7,266 bases of DNA from positions 1 through 7,266 of the forward strand of contig CAKRVU010000063.1 in assembly GCA_934408835.1 (NCBI GenBank), in the 5' to 3' direction. Shown in pieces: positions 1 through 5,679 of this stretch (position 1 is the first letter of the stretch; each line of letters opens with the position of its first letter). A program made the translations under genes and the position numbers. A model generated the notes under the pieces. It had not been told where the DNA came from. It made no database searches and saw only the letters and a list, made by a program, of their open reading frames with translations. Source of the stretch: an uncultured Oscillospiraceae bacterium (GTDB taxonomy: Bacteria; Bacillota; Clostridia; Oscillospirales; Ruminococcaceae).

Positions 1-458
1 ATCCAATAAAGATAAGGGTCGTATTCTTTGATGTTATGTTCGATAGTCTCTTCCGGGCGGGATTGCTGTCCGTTTCCCTCTTCAAAAAAACAATAGTGAT
101 AATGGTTGGCGTTGAGGTAGATTCCCAATGGGAACTGATCTGCACAGATGTAACGGTTTTCATAAGACGCTGGGTCGATGGGCAGCAAATCCTTTACAAC
201 TCTTTCGTTTTCAGCGATCAGATGGTCGGCAATGCCGAGGGAATACTGACCTCTGCGTTTCCTTTTAGAGAGTGCGGTTTTATCTGAGAAAACAAAAACA
301 TCATGAAACAGACCGGACTTTTTTAAAACCTGTTGCTTCTTTACGTAATTGACTGTCAAATCTGAAATCATCAGATCGCTGTTTTTATCACCATATACCA
401 TCCGGTGCAGTATCACGCAGAGAAGGTGATAGGTGGTTAATGCATAATAAAGATTCAT
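1..458 (-). CDS. Putative glycosyltransferase of surface polysaccharide synthesis, C-terminus cut by window edge
   Basis: The gene starts with ATG at 458-456 and stays open to the left edge, giving the first 152 residues. The N-terminus reads MNLYYALTTYHLLCVILHRM, a hydrophobic strand followed by a T-x-Y-H-L-L motif. About residue 123 comes FFEEGNG. Both resemble the N-terminal 'TPYHLL' motif and the later 'h-E-[DE]-G' motif of capsule sialyltransferase/polysialyltransferase-like GT-B enzymes (GT52 and related families); this is from memory and is not a firm family assignment. There is no signal peptide, so the protein is probably cytosolic. It lies 10 bp after the HAD-type gene on the same strand. 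Its ribosome binding site (464-470) overlaps that gene's stop codon, so the two are almost certainly co-transcribed and perhaps translationally coupled. That partnership supports a role in surface glycan synthesis. The donor and acceptor sugars cannot be told from this fragment. Confidence 0.6.
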   Translation of the reverse strand, partial: MNLYYALTTYHLLCVILHRMVYGDKNSDLMISDLTVNYVKKQQVLKKSGLFHDVFVFSDKTALSKRKRRGQYSLGIADHLIAENERVVKDLLPIDPASYENRYICADQFPLGIYLNANHYHYCFFEEGNGQQSRPEETIEHNIKEYDPYLYW

Positions 459-463
459 GGGAA

Positions 464-470
464 CTCCTTT
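464..470 (-). promoter_or_regulatory. Ribosome binding site of the glycosyltransferase-like gene
   Basis: The minus strand reads AAAGGAG, 5 nt before the ATG at 458. It overlaps the TAA stop (471-469) of the upstream HAD-type gene, a layout typical of translational coupling inside an operon. Confidence 0.75.
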
Positions 471-2706
471 ATAAATCGGGCTGATGCTCTTTCAAAAAGC
501 TTAATACATCGGCGGTTTTTGCGGAAAAGCCGGAGAATAAATTGAATTTTACACCTTCAAAGGTATAGCGAATCCACTGCGGGTGTTTGGAAAATTCATA
601 TACCGGCGCAAATGCGTCCTCGGCAAAAATGCAAAATGCTTCATGATCCGAATCGGAAACCCTGAAGAAGATATTGCAAAAGTCCAAAACGCCGCGATGA
701 ATGGTTTTGATAAAGCGATTGTTTTCCGTGATTGCAACGCCATATTGTAATGTATATAGTTGTTTGTCTGAAGGATTGTCCAGATCAAAGGCAATACTTG
801 ATGGAACCGGCGAGGCCAAAATCTGTTCAAAGAACACGGAGTTGGTAAAATAGTTGGTGGCAAACTGGTCAGATAAATTTTTGTTTTGATGTGTTGAAAA
901 CAGGTAAGGATAGATGAGCCCGTAATGCAGCGCGGCGTTAGTAAATTCTCTGTCGTAACAGCCAAGCATTGTGCCGATTACCGTTCCTTGATATCCAAGG
1001 GTGTTTTTGGCAAAGTTTTGGAAACAAATTAAACTTCTGCCACTCCAGCCAACGTCTACCAAAAGCACCTTCTTTGTGCCTTGTAAAAACGGTTGATAAT
1101 ATTCCTTCGCTTGCTTTTTCATCGGCGCAAAGTGTGCTATAATCTCTGTTTGACGATCGGTTAAACAGTTGCGAAGCCGCTGCAGACCAGCAATATCCAG
1201 CACAGTATCCATGGTTAAATGATAATCCGGCAGATGTTCTTCTAAAAACTCGCACCCGATATTTTGCAGAACCAGTTCGACTGTTGCGTCTTTAAAATTA
1301 TCATATACGGCATTGACGTTATGCGCAATCAATACCATAATGTTCCCGTCCATATCGAGCAGCTCGCCCATGAATCGGGACCAGCACATATATTCGTTGT
1401 CCACCTGCCCAAAATGGCGGCGGTAAACCTGCTGCACAATATCGCCATCCCGTGCTAAAAACAGAATTTTATCGACTTTTTGTTCTTTACACAAGCGATT
1501 GATATACTGACAGAAGCCGGCAATTAACAAACCGCCGTAAATAAATCCGAACTCATAAGCGCGGTCAAACGGATGGAGTAGACCCATACCGCCATGAATA
1601 TTGGTTGCGACAATACCGCGGTACAACGAGCCAGCCAGCGAGAAAGGGGTTTTAGGACGGTATTTGGTAGAAAAAAGGTTGCAAAGAGGAAAATGATATG
1701 CTTTCCAGCCGCATTTTTGCGCTTGGATTACATCGATCGGGTAATTGTCTCCAATATGCATTACCGAGCGGTGATGGAGGTAATTTTTTTCCACATAGCG
1801 GAATATTCTGCCGTCCCGCTTACTTAAATGAAGATCGCAGGATGAGAAAATACGGTCAATATGGGTATATCCGGCGTTTTCCAGAATCTGTTTTAAATAG
1901 GGAGCGGGCCAGTACATATTAGATACTACAATGATAGGTTTTTCGGCTATTACAAAGGAATCGTAAACTTTTTTAATAAATGGGTTGGCATGGCAAAAAT
2001 GCAGTTCGGCTTCCAGCTCTTGCTGGATTGCAGCCTCCTTGTCAATACAAATCAATTGTTCCAGTTCATCGTAGATTTCAAATATAGTTACTTCGTTGCC
2101 AGGGGCGGAAAGGCGTGCGTTTTTTTCCGCCAGCATCCGGTATCGTTTAAAGTTTGGAATTTGGAGTTTCGTTTCCAGATAAAAGAAGACACCTTCCGGT
2201 TTTTCCAAGTAACGGAAAATCAGTGTGTCAAACATATCAAATGAAATGACATCGTAACCATTACACATCTTTGCAAGCGTTACCGGGTCATGGCGGAACT
2301 GATGACGGTATTCCGGCAGATAAATTGGTTTTTCAGAGTTTGCCGGGGGCTTAGGAGAGGGCTTCGCAAGCGGTTTGGGTGCGGGGGGCTTTGGTGTTGG
2401 TTGTACGGTGGATGAGGGTGCCGGTGGCATTTTTACTGGAGGAGTGGGCGTTGGCTTTATCGGAGATTTGGGAGGCTTAGAAAGGGTTGCGGTTTCCTGT
2501 TGAGGTGGCATTGGCAATTCTCCTTTTTCACCGTTTTTATAATAACGATTGAGTGCCATCAGGTATCTCCAAGAACGAATCCTGTGTTTTTGATGATACT
2601 TTTTGTTGTGATCTACGTAATTTTGATAAAGAGTTCGCACTTTTTCATTTTTTTCCACAAACCTTGCATAAAGTTTGTCTTTGACTTTTTTGAACAAACG
2701 CTTCAT
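469..2706 (-). CDS. HAD-superfamily hydrolase-like protein with basic N-terminus, proline-rich linker and large C-terminal domain
   Basis: The 745-residue product has four visible parts. Residues 1-64 are strongly basic and aromatic (MKRLFKKVKDKLYARF). Residues 65-127 form a proline-rich linker with 24 prolines in 63 positions. Residues about 150-342 are a HAD domain: motif I FDMFDTL with the candidate nucleophile D157, motif II VVSNM with S262, motif III Lys K296, and motif IV HIGDNYPID with D320 and D325. Residues about 375-745 hold FLARDG (416-421) and VDVGWSGRS (550-558), features I associate with the large 'predicted HAD hydrolase' family (COG5610-like) found in capsule and surface-glycan loci. 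The residue two after the nucleophile is Phe, not the usual general acid Asp. No signal peptide or membrane segment is seen, so the protein is probably cytosolic or membrane-peripheral. The ATG at 2706 is chosen because AAGGAG lies 7 nt upstream; an in-frame GTG at 2712 would be only 1 nt from it. The substrate is unknown. Confidence 0.85.
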   Translation of the reverse strand: MKRLFKKVKDKLYARFVEKNEKVRTLYQNYVDHNKKYHQKHRIRSWRYLMALNRYYKNGEKGELPMPPQQETATLSKPPKSPIKPTPTPPVKMPPAPSSTVQPTPKPPAPKPLAKPSPKPPANSEKPIYLPEYRHQFRHDPVTLAKMCNGYDVISFDMFDTLIFRYLEKPEGVFFYLETKLQIPNFKRYRMLAEKNARLSAPGNEVTIFEIYDELEQLICIDKEAAIQQELEAELHFCHANPFIKKVYDSFVIAEKPIIVVSNMYWPAPYLKQILENAGYTHIDRIFSSCDLHLSKRDGRIFRYVEKNYLHHRSVMHIGDNYPIDVIQAQKCGWKAYHFPLCNLFSTKYRPKTPFSLAGSLYRGIVATNIHGGMGLLHPFDRAYEFGFIYGGLLIAGFCQYINRLCKEQKVDKILFLARDGDIVQQVYRRHFGQVDNEYMCWSRFMGELLDMDGNIMVLIAHNVNAVYDNFKDATVELVLQNIGCEFLEEHLPDYHLTMDTVLDIAGLQRLRNCLTDRQTEIIAHFAPMKKQAKEYYQPFLQGTKKVLLVDVGWSGRSLICFQNFAKNTLGYQGTVIGTMLGCYDREFTNAALHYGLIYPYLFSTHQNKNLSDQFATNYFTNSVFFEQILASPVPSSIAFDLDNPSDKQLYTLQYGVAITENNRFIKTIHRGVLDFCNIFFRVSDSDHEAFCIFAEDAFAPVYEFSKHPQWIRYTFEGVKFNLFSGFSAKTADVLSFLKEHQPDL

Positions 2707-2713
2707 AATCACA

Positions 2714-2719
2714 CTCCTT
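2714..2719 (-). promoter_or_regulatory. Ribosome binding site that decides the HAD-type gene start
   Basis: The minus strand reads AAGGAG, 7 nt before ATG 2706-2704. The spacing favours this ATG over the in-frame GTG at 2712-2710. Confidence 0.8.
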
Positions 2720-2770
2720 AAAATAGCGGGAACGATTGAAATGATATCATATCATATACGTACTAGTCCT

Positions 2771-2799
2771 ATTATATCACAATCAAAACACAATGACAA
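2771..2799 (-). promoter_or_regulatory. Sigma-A promoter of the HAD/glycosyltransferase operon
   Basis: On the minus strand TTGTCA (2799-2794) is followed by exactly 17 nt and a perfect TATAAT (2776-2771). TGA directly precedes the -10, making an extended -10 element. Transcription would begin near 2764, leaving a leader of roughly 58 nt before the ATG. Confidence 0.8.
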
Positions 2800-2981
2800 T
2801 ATAAAATCCAAAAAAATCCAGTGGATTTCACGCATAAAGCGTTATAAAAATCAAAAGATTTTGGTGAAAAATCAGAGGCAATTAGAAACTTTCCAGAAGA
2901 TAGAATGTATGTTAAAAACTGTGACGCAGGATTTTGGATTCGTTATTTTTCAAATTTGTGCAAAAGTTTTTAAAAAAACAC

Positions 2982-3010
2982 TTGACAGAAATAAGATCCT
3001 TTGATATAAT
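2982..3010 (+). promoter_or_regulatory. Consensus sigma-A promoter of the tRNA-Ser operon
   Basis: A perfect TTGACA (2982-2987), 17-nt spacer and perfect TATAAT (3005-3010), with TGA before the -10. The tRNA starts 17 nt after the -10, so transcription begins just upstream of it. Full consensus strength fits a stable RNA gene. Confidence 0.92.
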
Positions 3011-3026
3011 AAATCACGATATTTCT

Positions 3027-3115
3027 GGAAAGGTGTCCGAGTGGTTTAAGGAGCTGGTCTTGAAAACCAGTGATTCCGTAAGGAACCGTGGGTTCGAATC
3101 CCACCCTTTCCGCCA
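3027..3115 (+). tRNA. tRNA-Ser(UGA)
   Basis: The acceptor stem GGAAAGG (3027-3033) pairs with CCTTTCC (3105-3111), followed by discriminator G3112 and an encoded CCA (3113-3115). The anticodon stem CTGGT/ACCAG (3054-3058/3066-3070) encloses loop CTTGAAA with anticodon TGA at 3061-3063. A long variable arm (TTCC-GTAA-GGAA) marks it as a class II serine tRNA. The T arm is GTGGG-TTCGAAT-CCCAC. It reads UCN codons, mainly UCA. It is the first gene of a two-tRNA transcript. Confidence 0.97.
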
Positions 3116-3140
3116 TTTTTATTTTTATTTAGTGATCAAT

Positions 3141-3231
3141 GGAGAAGTACTCAAGTTGGTGACGAGGCGCCCCTGCTAAGGGTGTAGGTCGGGCAACCGG
3201 CGCGAGGGTTCGAGTCCCTCCTTCTCCGCCA
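3141..3231 (+). tRNA. tRNA-Ser(GCU)
   Basis: The acceptor stem GGAGAAG (3141-3147) pairs with CTTCTCC (3221-3227), with discriminator G3228 and an encoded CCA (3229-3231). The anticodon stem CGCCC/GGGTG (one G-U pair) encloses CTGCTAA with anticodon GCT at 3175-3177, and a long variable arm follows (GTAGGTCGGGCAACCGGC). It reads AGC/AGU. It starts 26 nt after the end of tRNA-Ser(UGA) and has no promoter of its own, so it shares the upstream promoter and the terminator at 3236-3277. Confidence 0.97.
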
Positions 3232-3235
3232 TCAT

Positions 3236-3277
3236 TTCACCGTAATTTTAATGGAATTACGGTGAATTTTTGTTTTT
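3236..3277 (+). terminator. Intrinsic terminator of the tRNA operon
   Basis: A perfect 12-bp stem, TTCACCGTAATT (3236-3247) with AATTACGGTGAA (3255-3266), has a 7-nt loop and is followed by TTTTTGTTTTT. It begins 4 nt after the CCA of tRNA-Ser(GCU). Confidence 0.93.
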
Positions 3278-3436
3278 CACTGTAACACCGGTGCGATCTT
3301 CCACAGTTTTGAGATGAATGTGATGCTAAAACGGTTAAAGCTGCGGATGGAATATCAGTCGAGTATGTTATATGTGATCTGTCTCGATGGTTTTTAGTTT
3401 AATGGATTGGTGTGGGGCTTGAGAAGTTTTGATCAT

Positions 3437-3479
3437 AAAAAAACGGATCGCTGGATATGATCCAGTGATCCGTTTTTTT
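3437..3479. terminator. Bidirectional intrinsic terminator downstream of the tail-fibre-like gene
   Basis: A 19-bp stem is built from seven A (3437-3443) opposite seven T (3473-3479), CGGATC/GATCCG, one G-T pair and CTGGA/TCCAG around a TATGA loop. Because A and T tracts flank both arms it can end transcription in either direction. It sits about 40 nt after the stop of the minus-strand fibre gene and would also stop read-through from the tRNA operon. The preceding 3278-3436 shows no gene. Confidence 0.92.
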
Positions 3480-3519
3480 GTTGTCTGTCTGATGCTATTA
3501 TGCCCTTATCTCTGGCTGA

Positions 3520-4500
3520 TTAGGTCACAACGGTAGGGCTTGCCAGACGGTACCAGCTGCCCCAGCCGATAGTTGTACCATCCGACTGTAACCGGTAGGT
3601 TCTTGTATAACGAATAGGAGTAAGACCACAAAAATAAACGTCCTGTAAAACAAGAGAGGGCGATATTTTGTAAACCAAGAGGACATAAAAGACGGAGCCT
3701 CCGTTGGGCGGGGTATCTGTTGTTTTTTCCAAATTTCCGTAGTACCAGCCGGATGTTTTGACATCGTTCAAGCTTCCGGTGATTTCGCTGCAGGTTGGAC
3801 CCATGCGGAACATAATATCCGAAAAGTCGGTATTTTCCACCAGTTGAGCGGCAGCGTTGGCTCTGTCGGCAGCAGCCTCCGCAGCCTGTGAGTTGGTGTT
3901 CGCGCTTTTTGCCGCAGCGGAAGCGGAAGTTGCCGCCTCGTTTGCTGCTGTGGCTGCAGCGCTCGCCTTTTGGGCGTTTTCGGATGCCGATTTTGCCGCC
4001 GTGTCGGCTTCTTGTGCGTGCTCAGAGGCTGATTTTGCAGCGGCATTTGCAGTTTCGGCGGCGTTGGTGCAATTACGAATCGACGGTTCGACTGCCTGCA
4101 ATGCGTTGATAAACGTCTGATATTCATCGGAACTTTCCACTTCATCGTAATCGTAACCTACCGGCATGACAACGGCAGTCAGCACACCGGAGGAAAGCAG
4201 TTCCTCTCCCTGAAACAGCATGACTTCACATTTCGCCTCGCCGGGAGCCGCCAGCATTTGCTGTGTTAAGGTGAATGAAACCTGACCGCTTTCCAAAACG
4301 GCGTCTTGCAATACCTGCGTGCCATCGGGTTTTCTCCAAGAGATACGGGCTGTGGTTCCGTCGGGCGGTAGAAATTTCGTTCCATCCTTCATTAGTATGA
4401 AGCTGCAATGCCGGGAATTCATATCGCCCTGTTTCGTAGTAATTTTGATACATTGTTCATTTCCAGATAAATCAATCGGTTGATTGATCTGATAGTCCAT
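3520..4500 (-). CDS. Phage baseplate/tail-fibre-like protein (BppU-like N-terminus, Ala/Ser coiled repeats, pyocin-knob-like C-terminus)
   Basis: The 326-residue protein has three parts. Residues about 12-118 form a beta-rich domain (FILMKDGTKFLPPDGTTARISWRKPDG is only its core, residues 34-60) that resembles the BppU N-terminal domain of Firmicute phage baseplate proteins. Residues 127-223 are helical and contain five 14-residue Ala/Ser repeats (154-223), like trimeric tail-fibre shafts. Residues about 240-320 resemble a pyocin-knob tip: LNDVKTSGWYYGN near the start and GTTIGWGSWYRLA at the end. The expected role is attachment or structure at the end of a phage tail or tailocin. The start at 4500 is set by GGAGG 7 nt upstream; the frame is open to a TTG at 4593 without a site there. 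No phage gene neighbours it, so it is an orphan unit with its own promoter and terminator. Domain names are pattern calls made without a search. Confidence 0.8.
   Translation of the reverse strand: MDYQINQPIDLSGNEQCIKITTKQGDMNSRHCSFILMKDGTKFLPPDGTTARISWRKPDGTQVLQDAVLESGQVSFTLTQQMLAAPGEAKCEVMLFQGEELLSSGVLTAVVMPVGYDYDEVESSDEYQTFINALQAVEPSIRNCTNAAETANAAAKSASEHAQEADTAAKSASENAQKASAAATAANEAATSASAAAKSANTNSQAAEAAADRANAAAQLVENTDFSDIMFRMGPTCSEITGSLNDVKTSGWYYGNLEKTTDTPPNGGSVFYVLLVYKISPSLVLQDVYFCGLTPIRYTRTYRLQSDGTTIGWGSWYRLASPTVVT
3832..4041 (-). repeat. Five tandem 14-residue (42-bp) coding repeats in the fibre shaft
   Basis: Copies begin at residues 154, 168, 182, 196 and 210 of the fibre-like protein: AAKSASEHAQ, AAKSASENAQ, AATAANEAAT, AAKSANTNSQ and AADRANAAAQ. 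The first two are nearly identical and later copies have drifted. Fourteen residues equal two heptads, which fits a rigid, probably trimeric coiled shaft. Confidence 0.8.
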
Positions 4501-4507
4501 TAATATA

Positions 4508-4512
4508 CCTCC
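4508..4512 (-). promoter_or_regulatory. Ribosome binding site that decides the fibre gene start
   Basis: The minus strand reads GGAGG, 7 nt before ATG 4500-4498. It makes the 31 in-frame codons further upstream (from 4593) leader sequence and not coding. Confidence 0.85.
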
Positions 4513-4611
4513 ATTTATTTTATTTTTTAGGATATCCTGCGCAATGAATTTACCTGATAATGGCCATAAAGCAGATGGGACTGCTTTTATCAATAAAATC
4601 AGTGCAATTTT

Positions 4612-4640
4612 ATATTATCACACGTTTCGTGTAAAGTCAA
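4612..4640 (-). promoter_or_regulatory. Probable promoter of the tail-fibre-like gene
   Basis: On the minus strand TTGACT (4640-4635) is followed by 17 nt and TAATAT (4617-4612). An alternative -10, GATAAT (4619-4614), is preceded by TGT but leaves only a 15-nt spacer. The spacer contains the dyad ACACG-TTT-CGTGT (4620-4632). Leader length would be about 105 nt. Confidence 0.5.
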
Positions 4641-4766
4641 GGCGTTTTTTAAAATATCTTTGCCAGAATCGAGAGATACGCGCTTCTGATAAAGATAGGG
4701 TGATGTTGCAGAAATTTTTTCTCGTTGTACCTTCATTTGACGGTTGCCGAGGCGGAGTCCAATCTA

Positions 4767-5591
4767 TTACAATTTTTCTGTTTCCAGCAGTTTTTTATAA
4801 ATTTCCGTTTTTTTCTGTCCGCTCAAGGCCGCAGCTTTTTTTGCAGCTTCCGATGGTTTGAGAGGAAGTTCCCGCGCCAATGCGACAGCCTCCTCCAAGG
4901 TGAGTTCTTCTTTTGCGGCGGGGGCGCCTTCAACGACAATGACATATTCCCCGCGGGGTGTAATTGTTTGATATTTGGCGGCGGCTTCGGCGAGGGTGGT
5001 GCGTAAAACCTGCTCGTGCAGTTTGGTAAGTTCACGGACAACGGCAACCCGGCGGTCGCCCAAAATGCGATAGAGGTCGTTCAGCGTGGTGGGAAGTTTA
5101 TGAGGACCTTCATAAAAGATTAGGGTTTGCGGCAGTGAGGATAATTCGGTCAAACGGCAGTACCGACCACTTTGAGAGGTTGTTAAAAATCCTTCAAACA
5201 AAAACCGGGAGGTGGGCAATCCGCTGACGGCGAGCGCACTGATAGCGGCAGTAGGTCCTGGGACAACCTGTATTGGAAGATCCTCTTTTGCACACATACA
5301 GACCAAGTTCTCACCGGGGTCAGAAATGCAGGGCATACCGGCGTCTGTCACCAAGGCGACCGATTTTCCGGATTTTAGATAGGAAATAATTTCCTCGCCA
5401 CGCTGACGTGCATTGTGTTCATGATAACTTTTGAGCGGTGTGTGAATAGAAAAATGATTGAGTAGTTTTTGGGTAACGCGGGTATCCTCTGCGGCAATCC
5501 AGTCGACAGAACGTAATATTTCTGCGGCGCGCGGAGAAAAATCGCCCAGATTTCCGATTGGTGTTCCTACAATATATAAAATCCCGTTCAT
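4767..5591 (-). CDS. rsmI: RsmI, 16S rRNA (cytidine-1402-2'-O)-methyltransferase
   Basis: The enzyme transfers a methyl group from S-adenosylmethionine to the 2'-OH of C1402 in the decoding centre of 16S rRNA. The 274-residue product has the usual family length and motif order: VGTPIGNLGD (8-17), AEDTR (34-38), SYHEHN (55-60), VTDAGMPCISDPG (81-93, the SAM-site loop of this tetrapyrrole-methylase fold), VVPGPTAAISALAVSGLPT (109-127), FYEGPHKL (159-166) and RELTKLHEQ (186-194). A lysine/alanine-rich C-terminal helix region (PSEAAKKAAALSGQKK) is typical. Loop positions Met and Cys (GMPC) replace the more common T and G/A, a conservative change. ATG 5591 is chosen because AGGAGG (5602-5597) lies 5 nt upstream; an earlier in-frame ATG at 5612 would put that site inside the gene. 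It stands alone on its strand here, and no clear terminator follows it. Confidence 0.96.
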   Translation of the reverse strand: MNGILYIVGTPIGNLGDFSPRAAEILRSVDWIAAEDTRVTQKLLNHFSIHTPLKSYHEHNARQRGEEIISYLKSGKSVALVTDAGMPCISDPGENLVCMCAKEDLPIQVVPGPTAAISALAVSGLPTSRFLFEGFLTTSQSGRYCRLTELSSLPQTLIFYEGPHKLPTTLNDLYRILGDRRVAVVRELTKLHEQVLRTTLAEAAAKYQTITPRGEYVIVVEGAPAAKEELTLEEAVALARELPLKPSEAAKKAAALSGQKKTEIYKKLLETEKL

Positions 5592-5596
5592 AAAAA

Positions 5597-5602
5597 CCTC
5601 CT
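5597..5602 (-). promoter_or_regulatory. Ribosome binding site that decides the rsmI start
   Basis: The minus strand reads AGGAGG, 5 nt before ATG 5591-5589. It excludes the upstream in-frame ATG at 5612. Confidence 0.85.
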
Positions 5603-5648
5603 GATCCGTCATGCGCAGTCAAACTACGGTTGTTTTGAAAGAAATATT

Positions 5649-5679
5649 ATTTTACCATAGAACCCTTGTTTGTCTGCAA
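5649..5679 (-). promoter_or_regulatory. Possible rsmI promoter
   Basis: The minus strand has TAAAAT (5654-5649) preceded by TGG, an extended -10 form, with TTGCAG (5679-5674) 19 nt upstream. The spacing is long and the -35 is weak, so the call rests mainly on the extended -10 and the position about 60 nt before the gene. Confidence 0.4.

Larger units (their letters stand above)
2707..3026. other. Divergent intergenic region between the glycan operon and the tRNA operon
   Basis: This AT-rich stretch holds the leader and promoter of the minus-strand operon (2707-2799) and the plus-strand tRNA promoter (2982-3010). Between them, 2800-2981 has only short AT-rich hairpins, for example AAATCC-AGT-GGATTT at 2814-2828. 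A reading frame open across much of it on the plus strand has no ribosome binding site and no recognisable protein, and it overlaps the opposing gene start. A 10-bp palindrome, ATGATATCAT, lies at 2741-2750 in the operon leader. Confidence 0.7.

Noticed and set aside
549..1255. Minus-strand frames of 105-138 codons inside the HAD-type gene
   Set aside because: They are out-of-frame shadows of a gene with clear conserved motifs.
2326..2514. CRISPR-like or tandem DNA repeat
   Set aside because: The repetitive look comes from proline codons in an open reading frame; there are no regular units or spacers.
2707..2712. GTG start for the HAD-type gene giving two extra residues
   Set aside because: Only 1 nt would separate it from AAGGAG; ATG 2706 has the normal 7-nt spacing.
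2675..3004. 109-codon plus-strand frame before the tRNA operon
   Set aside because: It overlaps the opposing gene start and both promoters, has lysine/isoleucine-rich composition typical of AT-rich spacer and no ribosome binding site.
3857..4120. Alanine-rich plus-strand reading frames opposite the fibre shaft
   Set aside because: They are a by-product of the GC-rich Ala repeats on the minus strand and have no ribosome binding site.
4501..4593. N-terminal extension of the fibre-like gene from a TTG at 4593
   Set aside because: No ribosome binding site lies before 4593, while GGAGG sits correctly before ATG 4500; the extension also contains a hairpin and lies in the leader.
4620..4632. LexA/SOS box upstream of the fibre-like gene
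   Set aside because: The dyad ACACG-TTT-CGTGT does not match the GAAC-N4-GTTC form of Firmicute LexA sites.
5592..5612. Longer rsmI from ATG at 5612
   Set aside because: The AGGAGG site for ATG 5591 would fall inside the coding sequence and family alignment begins at the later Met.
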